DNA from: Methylobacterium sp. Leaf118
GTDB taxonomy: Bacteria; Pseudomonadota; Alphaproteobacteria; Rhizobiales; Beijerinckiaceae
Assembly (NCBI RefSeq): GCF_920984675.1
Contig: NZ_CAKLBV010000043.1
Coordinates: forward strand, 1 to 42,784
Direction: 5' to 3'
DNA length: 42,784 nt
Shown here: piece by piece, positions 32,417 through 41,280 of the stretch
Layout: each line of letters opens with the position of its first letter
Numbering within the stretch: the stretch's first letter is position 1
The notes under the pieces: model-generated
Database searches by the model: none
Seen by the model: only the letters and a program-made list of their open reading frames with translations
What the model was told of the DNA's origin: nothing
Translations under genes and position numbers: made by a program

Positions 32417-33013
32417 TCAGGCCCAGCGCCAGCCTTGCCCTTCGAGGACGAGGACGCTGCCCTGGCGGATGCCGAGGCGGGGCGCGGCGTAGGTGTCGAG
32501 ATGGCCCAGGATGACGAGGAGCGCCCGGGCGATGCCGCCATGGGCGACCATCACGGTCGGGCGGCGCAGCTCGGCCACCACCTCCTCGACCCGGGCCTCG
32601 ACCATGGCGTAGCTTTCGGCGTTGTCGCCGCGGGGCCGGTAGCCCCAGCGGTCGCGGTCGCGCGCCAGGGCGCTGGCGGGGTCGCGCCGCCGGATCTCGG
32701 CCCAGGTATGGCCCTCCCAGGCGCCGAAGCCGATCTCCCGCAGGCGGAGGTCGGTGCGGTAGGCGGTCTCCGGCAGGCCGATGCGGGCGCGCACGGTCTC
32801 CATGGTCCGGCGGGTGCGCAGGAGCGGGCTCGCCACGTAGTCGGCGGTGGGGAGATCCGCCCCGGCGACGCGGCGCAGACGGTCGGCGACCTCCTCGGCC
32901 TGGGCGAGCCCGCGGGCGTTGAGGTCGATGTCGCGGTGGCCCTGGAGCCGCCCTTCCGCATTCCAATCGGTCTGGCCGTGGCGCAGGAAGTAGATCGTCG
33001 GGGCCCCGCTCAC
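32417..33013 (-). CDS. histidine phosphatase family protein (phosphoglycerate-mutase-like)
   Basis: The 198-residue protein has the phospho-acceptor motif LRHGQTDWN near residue 10, YVASPLLRTRRTMETVR near 58-75, RLREIGFGAWEG near 90-100, and the second catalytic His in VMVAHGGIARALL near 155. This is the cofactor-dependent mutase/phosphatase superfamily (GpmB/CobC-like); the substrate cannot be told from sequence. The start is GTG 33013, just before the conserved N-terminus. It lies upstream of the Nudix-regulator operon on the same strand, but that operon has its own promoter in the 109-bp gap. Confidence 0.9.
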   Translation of the reverse strand: MSGAPTIYFLRHGQTDWNAEGRLQGHRDIDLNARGLAQAEEVADRLRRVAGADLPTADYVASPLLRTRRTMETVRARIGLPETAYRTDLRLREIGFGAWEGHTWAEIRRRDPASALARDRDRWGYRPRGDNAESYAMVEARVEEVVAELRRPTVMVAHGGIARALLVILGHLDTYAAPRLGIRQGSVLVLEGQGWRWA

Positions 33014-33135
33014 GCCGCTTCGCTCCCAAAAGCGCGGGAACGGCGGGGGCGGCGCATCTGTTTGGGGCTCAAGCTTTCCCCTCCGGCGGGTCCGGACCGT
33101 CCCTGCGATCGGTTCACGAGCGAGTGATCTTCGGC

Positions 33136-34188
33136 ATGAGCAAGCAGAACGGCAAGGATCCGGGTGGTCCGCAGGCGGGGAAAAGCCGGGAAACGACGTC
33201 GCAGGGCGACGGGCCCTCGAAGGCGCGGAGCAAGGGGCAGGCCACCGGGCAGGCCACCGCGCGCGGCACGAAACCGGCCGAGGACCATCCGCCCTCCTCC
33301 GCCCGCTGGGCTCGGGCGGCGGATGCGGGCGCGGGCACCGCCCCGAGCCTGTCGCCCCACCTCCACCCGGTCCTGGCGCCCGCCGCCCCCGGCATCGTCA
33401 CCGTGGAGCCCGGCCCGCGCTTCTCCCTCGCCTCGGTCGATCCGGACGCCACCGGCGGCCTCGACAAGGCCGAGGCCAAGGCGGCGCTCGCCGGGGAGCG
33501 GACCCGGATCAAGGCCCTGCAGGAGCGGCTCTATGCCGAGCGCCGTCGCAGCCTCCTCGTCGTGTTCCAGGCGATCGACACCGGCGGCAAGGACGGCACC
33601 ATCCGCGCCGTGCTGGAGGGCGTGAACCCGCAAGGGTGCCGGGTCTGGTCGTTCAAGGTGCCGAGCGCCGAGGAGCTCGATCAGGATTTCCTGTGGCGCT
33701 ACCACGCCCGCACCCCCGGCCGCGGCCTGATCGGGGTGTTCAACCGCAGCCACTACGAGGACGTGCTGGTGGTGCGGGTGAAGGGGCTCGTGCCGGAGGA
33801 GACCTGGCGCGAGCGTTACGGCCTCATCAACGACTTCGAGCGGCTGCTGACGCTCTCGGGCTGCACCATCCTCAAGTTCTTCCTCCACATCTCCAAGGAC
33901 GAGCAGAAGGAGCGGCTCGAGGCGCGCCTGGGGGATCCGGAGAAGCACTGGAAGTTCGACCCCGCCGACCTCGTCGAGCGCAAGAGCTGGGACGCCTACC
34001 AGACCGCCTTCGACGACGCGCTCTCGCGCTGCTCGACCCCCTACGCCCCCTGGCACGTGGTGCCGGCCAACCGGAAATGGGCCCGCAATCTCATGGTGGC
34101 CCGCACCATCGCCGACACGCTGGAGGCCATGGACCCGCGTTTCCCGCCGCCGCGGGACGGGATCGCGGGGCTGACCGTGCCCGATTGA
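33136..34188 (+). CDS. polyphosphate kinase 2 (PPK2) family protein
   Basis: The 350-residue protein begins with about 70 low-complexity residues, followed by the PPK2 domain. Walker A is DTGGKDGTIRAV near 150, then RSHYEDVLVVRV near 205, EDVLVVRVKGLVPEETW in context, and the lid region ISKDEQKERLEAR near 255. The KHWKFDPADLVER block and ARTIADTLE close the domain. PPK2 enzymes transfer phosphate between polyphosphate and nucleotides; which nucleotide is preferred cannot be read reliably here. ATG 33136 or GTG 33124 may be the start; neither has a strong Shine-Dalgarno. It is transcribed divergently from the histidine phosphatase gene. Confidence 0.92.
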   Translation: MSKQNGKDPGGPQAGKSRETTSQGDGPSKARSKGQATGQATARGTKPAEDHPPSSARWARAADAGAGTAPSLSPHLHPVLAPAAPGIVTVEPGPRFSLASVDPDATGGLDKAEAKAALAGERTRIKALQERLYAERRRSLLVVFQAIDTGGKDGTIRAVLEGVNPQGCRVWSFKVPSAEELDQDFLWRYHARTPGRGLIGVFNRSHYEDVLVVRVKGLVPEETWRERYGLINDFERLLTLSGCTILKFFLHISKDEQKERLEARLGDPEKHWKFDPADLVERKSWDAYQTAFDDALSRCSTPYAPWHVVPANRKWARNLMVARTIADTLEAMDPRFPPPRDGIAGLTVPD

Positions 34189-34401
34189 GGGATTGCGGGC
34201 GCGACGGTCCCGTGCGCCCGGGCACCGCGCCGGCGCCGCGCCGGGGCGAGGCTGCGCGGCATGGGTGCACCGGGCCGACGCGGCGTGCCTCACGAAACGC
34301 CCGGATCCCCGGCCGCCTCCGTTCCGGTCCGGACGGCGGGGCGGGCGTTTCGGGGGAGGCGCACGAGGCCGTGAGGGCGCCCGCCTGAGGCGCTGCCCCC
34401 G

Positions 34402-35904
34402 ATGCCGTCCCCCGCTCCGACCCGTCGCACCGTCCTCGGACACTTGGCCGCCGCGCCCCTGGCGCTCTCGGTCCCGGTGTCGCTCCCCTTGTCCTTGCCG
34501 GTGCCGCGCGCGCGATCGGCGGGACTTCCGTCACCGGCCGGCGCCGCTTCCGTCGCTCCCGTCCTGAACGATGCCGGCCGGATGAGCCCGACCCGGGTCG
34601 CGCGCCACGTCCTGGTGCCGTCCGAACCCGGCGAGGCGCGGGTCGCCCGCCTGCGGGCCGAACTCAAGGCCGCGGCGGCGGAGGGGCGCCCCGTCGCCGT
34701 CGGCGTGGCCCGGCATTCCATGGGCGGCCAGAGCCTCGTGCCCGAGGGCGTCGCGCTGACCCTGGAGGGGGGCGGGGTGGAGATCGACACGGCCGCCCGG
34801 CGCTACCGGGCCGCGGCCGGCACCCGCTGGCGGCAGGTCATCCCGGCCCTCGACGCGGCCGGCCTGTCGCCCGCCGTCATGCAGTCGAACAACGATTTCG
34901 GCATCGGCTCGACCTTCTGCGTCAACGCCCATGGCTGGGCGGTCCCGTGCGGGCCGTTCGGCACGACGGTGAGGCACCTGCGCCTCCTGCTCGCGGACGG
35001 GACGCTGGTCGCCTGTTCGCCCACCGAGGAGCCCGAACTCTTCGCCCACGCCATGGGCGGCTACGGCCTGTTCGGCCTCGTCGTCGATCTCGAGCTCGAC
35101 GCCGTGCCGAACCGTGCCCTGGCGCCCGACCTCGCCCGCCTGCCGGCGGACGGGTTCGCCGACGCCTTCCTGCGCACCGTGCGCACGCCGGAGGTCGCCA
35201 TGGCCTATGGCCGCCTCTCCGTGTCCCGGTCGCGTTTCCTGGAGGAGGCCGTCCTCGTCGCCTTCCGGGCGCGGACCGGGCCGGTGCCGCCGCCGGAGGC
35301 CGCATCCCTGCCCTGGCTGCAGCGGCTGATCTATCGCGGGCAGACCGGCAGCGAGGCGGGCAAGCGCCTGCGCTGGCTGGCCGAGACGCAGGTCGCGCCG
35401 CACCTCGCCCCCGGCCGCGTCGCCCGCAACGCCCTGCTGAACGTGTCGGCGGCGGTCCTGGCGAATCGCGATCCCGCCCGGGTCGACATCCTCCACGAGT
35501 ATTTCCTGCCGCCGGAGGGGCTCGCCGCCTTCCTCGCGGCCTGCCGGACGATCCTGCCTGCGGCCGGGGGCGAGCTCCTCAACGTGACGCTGCGCCATGT
35601 CGAGGCCGACCCGATCGCCTGCCTCGCCTACGCGCCGCAGGCGCGGATCGCGGCGGTCATGTCGTTCTCGCACGATCGCACGCCGGAGGCGGATGCCGCC
35701 ATGGGGGCCATGACGCGCCGCCTCATCGAGGCCGCGATCGGACTGGGCGGGAGCTTCTACCTGCCCTACCGGACGCAGGCGCATCCCGACCAGGTCCGCC
35801 GCGCCTATCCCCGCGCCGACGCCTTCGCCGCGCTCAAGCGCCGCTACGATCCCGATCTGCGCTTCCGGAACGGGCTCTGGGACGCCTATTTCGCGCAGGC
35901 CTGA
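34402..35904 (+). CDS. Tat-exported FAD-binding oxidoreductase (PCMH/VAO type)
   Basis: The 500-residue protein begins with a twin-arginine signal (TRRTVLGHLAAAPLALS) and so is probably exported folded with its FAD. The FAD-binding domain covers about 60-250: VGVARHSMGGQSLVPEG, then NDFGIGSTFCVNAHGW and GGYGLFGLVVDLEL. The C-terminal half ends with RRYDPDLRFRNGLWDAYF, which resembles the sugar-acid oxidase or berberine-bridge-type cap end. The substrate could be a lactone, sugar or alcohol; I cannot choose. No cytochrome gene is next to it. It lies 213 bp after the PPK2 gene. Confidence 0.85.
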   Translation: MPSPAPTRRTVLGHLAAAPLALSVPVSLPLSLPVPRARSAGLPSPAGAASVAPVLNDAGRMSPTRVARHVLVPSEPGEARVARLRAELKAAAAEGRPVAVGVARHSMGGQSLVPEGVALTLEGGGVEIDTAARRYRAAAGTRWRQVIPALDAAGLSPAVMQSNNDFGIGSTFCVNAHGWAVPCGPFGTTVRHLRLLLADGTLVACSPTEEPELFAHAMGGYGLFGLVVDLELDAVPNRALAPDLARLPADGFADAFLRTVRTPEVAMAYGRLSVSRSRFLEEAVLVAFRARTGPVPPPEAASLPWLQRLIYRGQTGSEAGKRLRWLAETQVAPHLAPGRVARNALLNVSAAVLANRDPARVDILHEYFLPPEGLAAFLAACRTILPAAGGELLNVTLRHVEADPIACLAYAPQARIAAVMSFSHDRTPEADAAMGAMTRRLIEAAIGLGGSFYLPYRTQAHPDQVRRAYPRADAFAALKRRYDPDLRFRNGLWDAYFAQA

Positions 35905-35987
35905 CCCCCGCCGCCGGCGCCGCCGGACGCGCTGACAGCGGGGGGCAGGCCCGCTACGCTTCTCTCCCGAGGCCGTGCGAGTCACCG

Positions 35988-37139
35988 ATGCCGATCGTGC
36001 AGGACATCGAGGCGGCCGGCTACCGGTCCCTGAGAGACATCCGGTTCCCGGTCGGGCCGCTCACCGTGTTCGTCGGCGGCAACGGGACGGGCAAGACCAA
36101 CCTGTACCGGGCCCTCGCCCTCCTCCAGGCCGCCGCCGCCGGCACGCTGACGCGGGCGCTGGCCGCCGAGGGCGGAATGGATTCGGTGCTGTGGGCGGGA
36201 ACCCGCCGCCGGGGCGAGCCGGCCCGGGTGCGGCTGCGCGCGGATCTCGCGGACGCGGAAACCGGCCACGCCTACGCCTACGCCGTCGAGGTCGGCCTCG
36301 TGCCGCAGGTCCGGGACGCCGTCCTCGGAGCGGCGTTCCGTCTGGAGCCCCAGGTCAAGGCGGAGCGGCTCACCGTGCAGGGCGGTGCGCGCCCCGTCGT
36401 CGCCCTCGACCGCGACGGGCCCGCGGGTTTCGTGCGCGACGAGGAGGGCCGCAAGCGCCCGCTCGGCACCGGCCTGCTCGCCACCGAGACGGCGCTCGCC
36501 GCCCTGCAGGACGGGATCCGGTTCCCGGAATTGCAGATCGTCCGGCAGGCGATGGCGGGGTGGCGCTTCTACCACGACGTCCGCACCGACGCGGGCTCGC
36601 CGCTGCGAAAACCCTGCCTCGCGGTGACGGCGCCGACCCTGGCCTCCGACGGCGCCAATCTCGCCGCGGTGTTCGCGACACTCGCCCATATCCGCGGCGA
36701 CACCGCCGATCTCGACGCGGCGATCGACGGCGCCTTTCCCGGCGCCCGCCTCGTCGTGCCGGAGCCCGGGCGCGCGGCGCAATTCGGCCTCGTCTTCCCC
36801 GATTATCCCATGCGGGTCTTCGAGGCCTCCGAAATGTCGGACGGGACGCTGCGCTACCTTGCGCTCGCGGGCGCCCTGCTCGCCTACCGGCTGCCGCCCT
36901 TCGTGGCGCTCAACGAGCCCGAGACCAGCCTCCACCCGGATCTGATGGAGCCCCTGGCGCGGATGATCGTGCAGGCCGCGCGGCGCACGCAGGTCTGGCT
37001 GGTGACCCATTCCGAGCGCCTCGCCGCCGCGGTGGCGGCGGAGGGCGGCGTGCGCCCGCGGGTGGTGACGAAGCGCGCGGGCGCGACCTGGATCGAGGGC
37101 CTGCAGCTGGGCGGGGATTTTCAGGACGAGGAGGCTTAG
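35988..37139 (+). CDS. RecF/OLD-like AAA ATPase (AAA_21 type)
   Basis: The 383-residue protein has a SMC/RecF-like ATPase with Walker A GGNGTGKT at 30-37 after YRSLRDIRFPVGPLTVFV, a signature-like EMSDGTLRYLAL near 285, and Walker B FVALNEPETSLHPDL near 305. Its C-terminal LVTHSERLAAAV is the H-loop. The insert between carries no TOPRIM motif, so it is not a full OLD nuclease. Relatives occur alone or in defence pairs; here the partner, if any, would be the MOSC gene. ATG 35988 opens directly into the domain. The stop is 2 bp from the next start, and its 3' end supplies that gene's ribosome binding site. Confidence 0.85.
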   Translation: MPIVQDIEAAGYRSLRDIRFPVGPLTVFVGGNGTGKTNLYRALALLQAAAAGTLTRALAAEGGMDSVLWAGTRRRGEPARVRLRADLADAETGHAYAYAVEVGLVPQVRDAVLGAAFRLEPQVKAERLTVQGGARPVVALDRDGPAGFVRDEEGRKRPLGTGLLATETALAALQDGIRFPELQIVRQAMAGWRFYHDVRTDAGSPLRKPCLAVTAPTLASDGANLAAVFATLAHIRGDTADLDAAIDGAFPGARLVVPEPGRAAQFGLVFPDYPMRVFEASEMSDGTLRYLALAGALLAYRLPPFVALNEPETSLHPDLMEPLARMIVQAARRTQVWLVTHSERLAAAVAAEGGVRPRVVTKRAGATWIEGLQLGGDFQDEEA

Positions 37140-37141
37140 GG

Positions 37142-37837
37142 ATGCGGGTCGTGATTCGCGCGGTGCTGACCGGGCCCGTCGCGCCGCTCGGGGCGGCGGG
37201 TCACGTCAGCGCCAGTGCCATCGCCAAGGCGCCGGTCGCCGGCGCCGTCGCGGTGGGCCGGCTCGGCCTCGCGGGTGACGCCCAGGCCGACCGGCGCTTT
37301 CACGGCGGGCCGGAGAAGGCGGTGCACCATTACGGCCTCGACCATGCCCCGGCTTGGCGCGCGGAGCTGCCCGGCGCGCCCGACCTCCTGGAACGGCCCG
37401 GCGCCTTCGGCGAGAATGTCTCGACCCTCGGCCTCACCGAGGCGGAGATCTGCGTCGGCGACCTGTGGCGGGCGGGCAGCGCCCTCCTCCAGGTGTCGCA
37501 GGCCCGTCAGCCCTGCTTCAAGCTGAACCTGCGCTTTTCCGTGCCCGACATGGCCCGGCGGGTTCAGGCGAGCGGCCGCACCGGCTGGTACTACCGGGTG
37601 ATCGCGGAGGGCACCGTGGCGACGGGGGACACCCTGGCCCTGGTCGAGCGCCCGCATCCGGACTGGCCGCTGTCGCGGCTCCTGCACCACGTCTACGTCG
37701 ACCGCCTCGACCGGGCGGCGCTCACGGCCATCGCGGCGCTGCCGGAGCTCTCGGAGAACTGGCGGGCGCTCGCCGCACGGCGGCTGGCGAGCGGGGCGGT
37801 GGAGGATTGGTCGCGCCGCCTGACCGGAGCGGGATAG
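37142..37837 (+). CDS. MOSC domain protein (YiiM-like)
   Basis: The 231-residue protein has the MOSC fold: GLAGDAQADRRFHGGPEKAVHHYGLDH near 40-65 (in parts), GAFGENVSTLGLTEAEICVGD near 88-108, and the conserved Cys in QARQPCFKL near 123, which in relatives binds molybdenum-cofactor sulfur. YiiM/YuaD-type members reduce N-hydroxylated substrates or carry sulfur. GAGGAGG in the 3' end of the ATPase gene is its ribosome binding site, so the two are translationally coupled. Whether they share a function is unknown. A C-terminal helical extension is present as in YiiM. Confidence 0.9.
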   Translation: MRVVIRAVLTGPVAPLGAAGHVSASAIAKAPVAGAVAVGRLGLAGDAQADRRFHGGPEKAVHHYGLDHAPAWRAELPGAPDLLERPGAFGENVSTLGLTEAEICVGDLWRAGSALLQVSQARQPCFKLNLRFSVPDMARRVQASGRTGWYYRVIAEGTVATGDTLALVERPHPDWPLSRLLHHVYVDRLDRAALTAIAALPELSENWRALAARRLASGAVEDWSRRLTGAG

Positions 37838-37892
37838 GGCCGACCTGTCCCGTCCGGGCGTTTTCCGCGCCCGCGCCGCGCGGCGGCAGGGG

Positions 37893-37920
37893 CCCGCCTC
37901 CCCCAGGTAAGGCGGGAGGC
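37893..37920. terminator. possible bidirectional terminator between MOSC gene and fabI
   Basis: Two mutually exclusive 7-bp stems are possible: CCCGCCT/AGGCGGG (37893-37899 with 37910-37916) and GCCTCCC/GGGAGGC (37896-37902 with 37914-37920). The perfect palindrome GGCGCCGGCGCC (37923-37934) lies beside the fabI stop. The two genes converge here. Confidence 0.4.
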
Positions 37921-37933
37921 GAGGCGCCGGCGC

Positions 37934-38761
37934 CTAGTCCCGGTCGCGGGTGATGTCGGGCGCCTCGGGATTCTTCATGCCGACGACGTGGTAGCCGGCA
38001 TCGACGTGGAGGATCTCGCCGGTCACGCCCTTGGACATGTCGGAGAACAGGTAGGCCGCGGTCTCGCCGACCTCCTCGATCGTCACCGTCCGGCGCATCG
38101 GCGCGTTGTACTCGTTCCACTTGAGGATGTAGCGGAAGTCGCCGATCCCCGAGGCCGCCAGCGTCTTGATGGGACCGGCCGAGATCGCGTTCACGCGGAT
38201 CTGCTTCGGGCCGAGATCGGCGGCGAGATAGCGCACCGACGCCTCCAGGGCGGCCTTGGCGATCCCCATCACATTGTAGTGGGGCATCCACTTTTCGGCG
38301 CCGTAATAGGTCAGCGTCAGGAGCGAGCCGCTGTCGCGCATGATCTTCTCGGCGCGCTGGGCGATGGCGGTGAAGGAGTAGCACGAGATCAGGAGCGACT
38401 TGGTGAAGTTGCCTTCCGAGGTCTCGATGTAGCGGCCCGTCAGCTCGTCCTTGTCGGAGAAGGCGATGCAGTGGACCACGAAGTCGATGCCGCCGGGAAA
38501 GGCCTCGGCGGTGGCCGCGAAGGCGGCGTCGATCGAGGCCGGGTCGGTCACGTCGCAATGGCCGACCACCTTGGCGTTCAGCTCGCGCGCCAGCGGCTCG
38601 ACCCGCTTCTTGAGCGCGTCACCCTGGTAGGTGAAGGCGAGTTCGGCCCCGTGCTGAGCCGCACTGCGGGCGATGCCCCAGGCGATGGAGCGGTTGTTGG
38701 CCACGCCCAGCACCAGCCCGCGCTTGCCCGCGAGCAGCCCGCCCGCCTTCTGATCCGACAT
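37934..38761 (-). CDS. fabI: FabI, enoyl-[acyl-carrier-protein] reductase
   Basis: The 275-residue reductase carries out the last step of the fatty acid elongation cycle, with NADH. Diagnostic motifs are the N-terminal GLVLGVANNRSIAWGIA (dinucleotide loop of the FabI type), HCIAFSDKDEL, and the catalytic Tyr-x6-Lys in YNVMGIAK within YYGAEKWMPHYNVMGIAKAA (read in parts), followed by NAISAGPIKTLAASG. AAGGTGA precedes ATG 38761. It is on the same strand as the DnaJ-like gene upstream (143 bp gap). It is the housekeeping target of triclosan-type inhibitors. Confidence 0.96.
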   Translation of the reverse strand: MSDQKAGGLLAGKRGLVLGVANNRSIAWGIARSAAQHGAELAFTYQGDALKKRVEPLARELNAKVVGHCDVTDPASIDAAFAATAEAFPGGIDFVVHCIAFSDKDELTGRYIETSEGNFTKSLLISCYSFTAIAQRAEKIMRDSGSLLTLTYYGAEKWMPHYNVMGIAKAALEASVRYLAADLGPKQIRVNAISAGPIKTLAASGIGDFRYILKWNEYNAPMRRTVTIEEVGETAAYLFSDMSKGVTGEILHVDAGYHVVGMKNPEAPDITRDRD

Positions 38762-38842
38762 GCGTCACCTTCGCTTCGGCCGCGCGCGCCCCCTCGATGG
38801 GCGCGACGGGCTTCCTTAGCGGAGGCCCGCCGGAGGGGGAAG

Positions 38843-38870
38843 CCTGAAGCCGTCGAACCTGAAGCCGTCG
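38843..38870 (-). repeat. 15-bp tandem repeat upstream of fabI
   Basis: CCTGAAGCCGTCG occurs at 38843-38855 and 38858-38870, i.e. a 15-bp period with two copies. It lies in the gap between the DnaJ-like stop and the fabI start and could affect fabI expression, but no role is evident. Confidence 0.5.
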
Positions 38871-38904
38871 TCGCGGACGGGCGCCCATTGGGCCGCCCGC
38901 CGGC

Positions 38905-39849
38905 TCAGACCGTGCCGGCCTTGGCCTCGCGGCGGCGGCGGGCATAGTCGGTGAGGGCGGCATCCTCGCCGACGGGGAGCGCCACGGCCGTCGTGGCGAG
39001 GAGGTCGCCGCGGGTGCCGTCCTTCTTCGGCAGCCCCTTGCCGCGCAGGCGGAAGGTGCGGCCCGAACTCGTCATCGCCGGCACCTTCATCTCGACGGCC
39101 CCCGTCAGCGTCGGCACCCGCAGGGTCCCGCCCAGCACCGCGTCCTCCAGCGGCAGCTCGACGGTGGCGCGCAGGTCGGCGCCCTCCACCTTGAAGACCG
39201 GATGGGGCAGCACCCGGATGGTCAGCAGCGCGTCGCCGGGCTCGCCGCGGGGGCCCGCCCCGCCGCCGAGGCCGCGCAGGCGGATGGTCTGGCCGTCGAC
39301 GACGCCCTTGGGGATCACCACGTCGACGTCGCGCCCGCCGGGCAGGCCGATACGCATCTTCTCCTCGCCCGCGACCTGTTCGAGGGTGACGCTGAGCTCG
39401 GCCGCCACGTCCTCGCCGCGGGCCGGCCCGCCGCCGCCCCGGCCGAAGCCCGGCCCGGCCCCGCCGGCGCGGAACGCCTCGCCGAAGATGTGGCTGATGA
39501 AATCCTCGCCGACCCCGCCGGGGCCCGCGCCGGCGCCGCCGCGCTGGCGGGTGAAGCCCTCGAAGTCGAAGGCGCTCCCGCCCCGGCCGCCGCCGAAGCC
39601 CGAGAAGCCCTCGAACCCGGTCGCCCGCGGCTTGCCGTCGGCGTCGATCTCGCCGCGGTCGAACTGGCCGCGCTTGTCCTTGTCGCCGAGGATCTCGTAG
39701 GCCGTGTTCGCCTCCGCGAAGCGCTCCTTGGCCTTCGGGTCCTTGTTGCTGTCGGGATGATAGGCCTTGGCGAGCTTGCGGAAGGCCTTCTTGACCTCCG
39801 TCTCGCTCGCGCCCTTGGGCACGCCCAGCACGTCGTAGGGGTTTCGCAT
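38905..39849 (-). CDS. DnaJ-type co-chaperone without zinc finger (CbpA-like)
   Basis: The 314-residue protein has an N-terminal J domain with HPD at 31-33 ([11 protein letters not shown]), a Gly/Phe-rich linker of about 90 residues ([19 protein letters not shown] and more), and two C-terminal beta domains ([52 protein letters not shown], in parts). No CxxCxGxG zinc repeats are present, so it is a type II J protein like CbpA. It stimulates an Hsp70 (DnaK). ATG 39849 has only a weak ribosome binding site. It lies between the lipoprotein gene and fabI, all on the minus strand. Confidence 0.93.
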   Translation of the reverse strand: MRNPYDVLGVPKGASETEVKKAFRKLAKAYHPDSNKDPKAKERFAEANTAYEILGDKDKRGQFDRGEIDADGKPRATGFEGFSGFGGGRGGSAFDFEGFTRQRGGAGAGPGGVGEDFISHIFGEAFRAGGAGPGFGRGGGGPARGEDVAAELSVTLEQVAGEEKMRIGLPGGRDVDVVIPKGVVDGQTIRLRGLGGGAGPRGEPGDALLTIRVLPHPVFKVEGADLRATVELPLEDAVLGGTLRVPTLTGAVEMKVPAMTSSGRTFRLRGKGLPKKDGTRGDLLATTAVALPVGEDAALTDYARRRREAKAGTV

Positions 39850-39977
39850 CGTCGATCTTTTGAAGGGGTCGAACCGTCGAGGGTACGGCCTTGGCCGCCC
39901 GGCTTCAACGTGGGGAGGGCGTTGCGGTCCTGCAACACCCCGACGGTGCGATTCCGAAGGCGGCCGCGGGGCCCTCG

Positions 39978-40478
39978 TCAGCCCCGGCCCGAGCGCAGCC
40001 GCTTCAGCTCCCACACGCCGCCGCTGAGCTTGCAGCCGGTGCCGCGCAGGAAGCGGCTCCGCGCGCCGGGGCCAATCTCCTTGCCCGCCCCCTTGCCCGC
40101 CCCCTTGCCGGCGGGGTCGCCGACGATGGTGGCCAGGAAGTCGCGGCAGATCTCGTCGCCCGCCACGTAGGGCAGGCCGGTCGGGTTGACCGAGCCGCGC
40201 ATGGCGGTGTCCGGGTTGTCCCACTTCACCGGGCGGCCGTTGCCCTGCGGGTCGAGGGCCAGGGAGAGCGCCCCATGGGCGCGCCGCCAATCCTCGTCGT
40301 CGAGGTCGCGGCCGAAGCTCGTCGGACGCTTCGGGATCGAGCCGGTCACGGTCGGCTCGGGCGTGGTCGGCGCCTCCTTCGCCTTGAAGGAGAGGATCGG
40401 CCCGCTGCAGCCGGCCGATGTGGCGGCGGCCAGGCCGGCCGCCAGGCAGGCGAGGACTTTACACAGACGCACACGCAT
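39978..40478 (-). CDS. RT0821/Lpp0805-type surface lipoprotein (17-kDa antigen-like)
   Basis: The 166-residue protein has a lipoprotein signal ([16 protein letters not shown], lipobox SAGC with Cys near 24). The mature part has [45 protein letters not shown] and a C-terminal [13 protein letters not shown]. This set is that of the RT0821/Lpp0805 surface-protein family, and the two Cys of the last blocks may form a disulfide. Before the last block is a short repeat [10 protein letters not shown], which comes from a 12-bp direct repeat in the DNA. ATG 40478 has AGGTG nearby. It is divergent from pdxH (86 bp gap). Function unknown; location outer membrane or periplasm. Confidence 0.82.
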   Translation of the reverse strand: MRVRLCKVLACLAAGLAAATSAGCSGPILSFKAKEAPTTPEPTVTGSIPKRPTSFGRDLDDEDWRRAHGALSLALDPQGNGRPVKWDNPDTAMRGSVNPTGLPYVAGDEICRDFLATIVGDPAGKGAGKGAGKEIGPGARSRFLRGTGCKLSGGVWELKRLRSGRG

Positions 40479-40564
40479 TACACCTGAACTCGAGGCAGAC
40501 AGGGTCCGACAAGGGTATGATGCCCGCGCCGGTGCCCCCCGACCCGGATGCCACAGAGAGCAAA

Positions 40565-41230
40565 ATGACCTTCGATCGGTTAAGAGAGGATGATCCCGCC
40601 GGTCCCGGCGCGTCCCACGCCGCTCCATCGGACTTCACCCTGGCCTCGGATCCCTGGATCCTGTTCACCGCCTGGATGGCGGAGGCGGAGGCCGCCGAGC
40701 CCGAGGACGCCAACGCCATGGCGCTCGCCACCACCGGGGCGGACGGGTTGCCCGACGTCCGGGTGGTGCTGCTGAAGGGGCTCGATCCCCGCGGCCTCGT
40801 CTTCTACACCAACCTCGAATCGGCCAAGGGCGGGCAGCTCCGGGAGAACCCGCAGGCCGCCATCGTGCTGCACTGGAAGTCCCTGCGCCGGCAGATCCGC
40901 GCCCGCGGGCCGGTTTCCCCGGTCACGCCGGAGGAGGCCGACGCCTATTTCGAGAGCCGCCACCGCGACAGCCGCATCGGCGCGCTCGCCAGCCGCCAGT
41001 CGCGCCCGCTCACCGACCGCCCGACCCTCATGGCCGAGGTCGCCGAACTCTCGGCGAAGTACGAGAACGGCCCGGTGCCCCGGCCGGAGCACTGGGCGGG
41101 CTTCCGCCTCGCCCCGGTGCAGATGGAGTTCTGGCAGAACGGCGCCTACCGCCTGCACGACCGGGTGCGCTTCACCCGCGCGGGCCGAAGCGAGGGCGAG
41201 GGCTGGTCCCGCGCGCGGCTCTATCCCTGA
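40565..41230 (+). CDS. pdxH: PdxH, pyridoxamine 5'-phosphate oxidase
   Basis: The 221-residue flavoenzyme oxidises pyridoxine or pyridoxamine 5'-phosphate to pyridoxal 5'-phosphate with FMN and O2. Signatures are VRVVLLKGLDPRGLVFYTN, SAKGGQLRENPQAA, HWKSLRRQIRARG, SRIGALASRQSR and the C-terminal WSRARLYP, which closes the substrate site. ATG 40565 gives the family length and has AGAGAG before it; ATG 40517 or 40520 would add about 15 Pro-rich residues and also has AAGGG nearby. The last codons and stop lie in the first copy of a 20-bp tandem repeat. Confidence 0.92.
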   Translation: MTFDRLREDDPAGPGASHAAPSDFTLASDPWILFTAWMAEAEAAEPEDANAMALATTGADGLPDVRVVLLKGLDPRGLVFYTNLESAKGGQLRENPQAAIVLHWKSLRRQIRARGPVSPVTPEEADAYFESRHRDSRIGALASRQSRPLTDRPTLMAEVAELSAKYENGPVPRPEHWAGFRLAPVQMEFWQNGAYRLHDRVRFTRAGRSEGEGWSRARLYP

Positions 41231-41280
41231 GGCGGAGTCTCTATCCCCGAGGCGGGGCCTCTATCCCTGAGGCGGGGCCT
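41221..41280. repeat. three tandem copies of a 20-bp unit across two convergent gene ends
   Basis: Units at 41221-41240, 41241-41260 and 41261-41280 differ at only two or three positions (CTATCCCTGAGGCGGGGCCT type). The first holds the pdxH stop and the third, read on the minus strand, holds the last codons and stop of the response regulator. The middle copy is the whole gap. Confidence 0.85.

Noticed and set aside
34947..37139. Extended start for the AAA ATPase far upstream, inside the flavoprotein gene
   Set aside because: The ATPase fold begins at residue 1 of the form starting at 35988; the upstream part is Arg/Pro/Gly-rich shadow of the flavoprotein.
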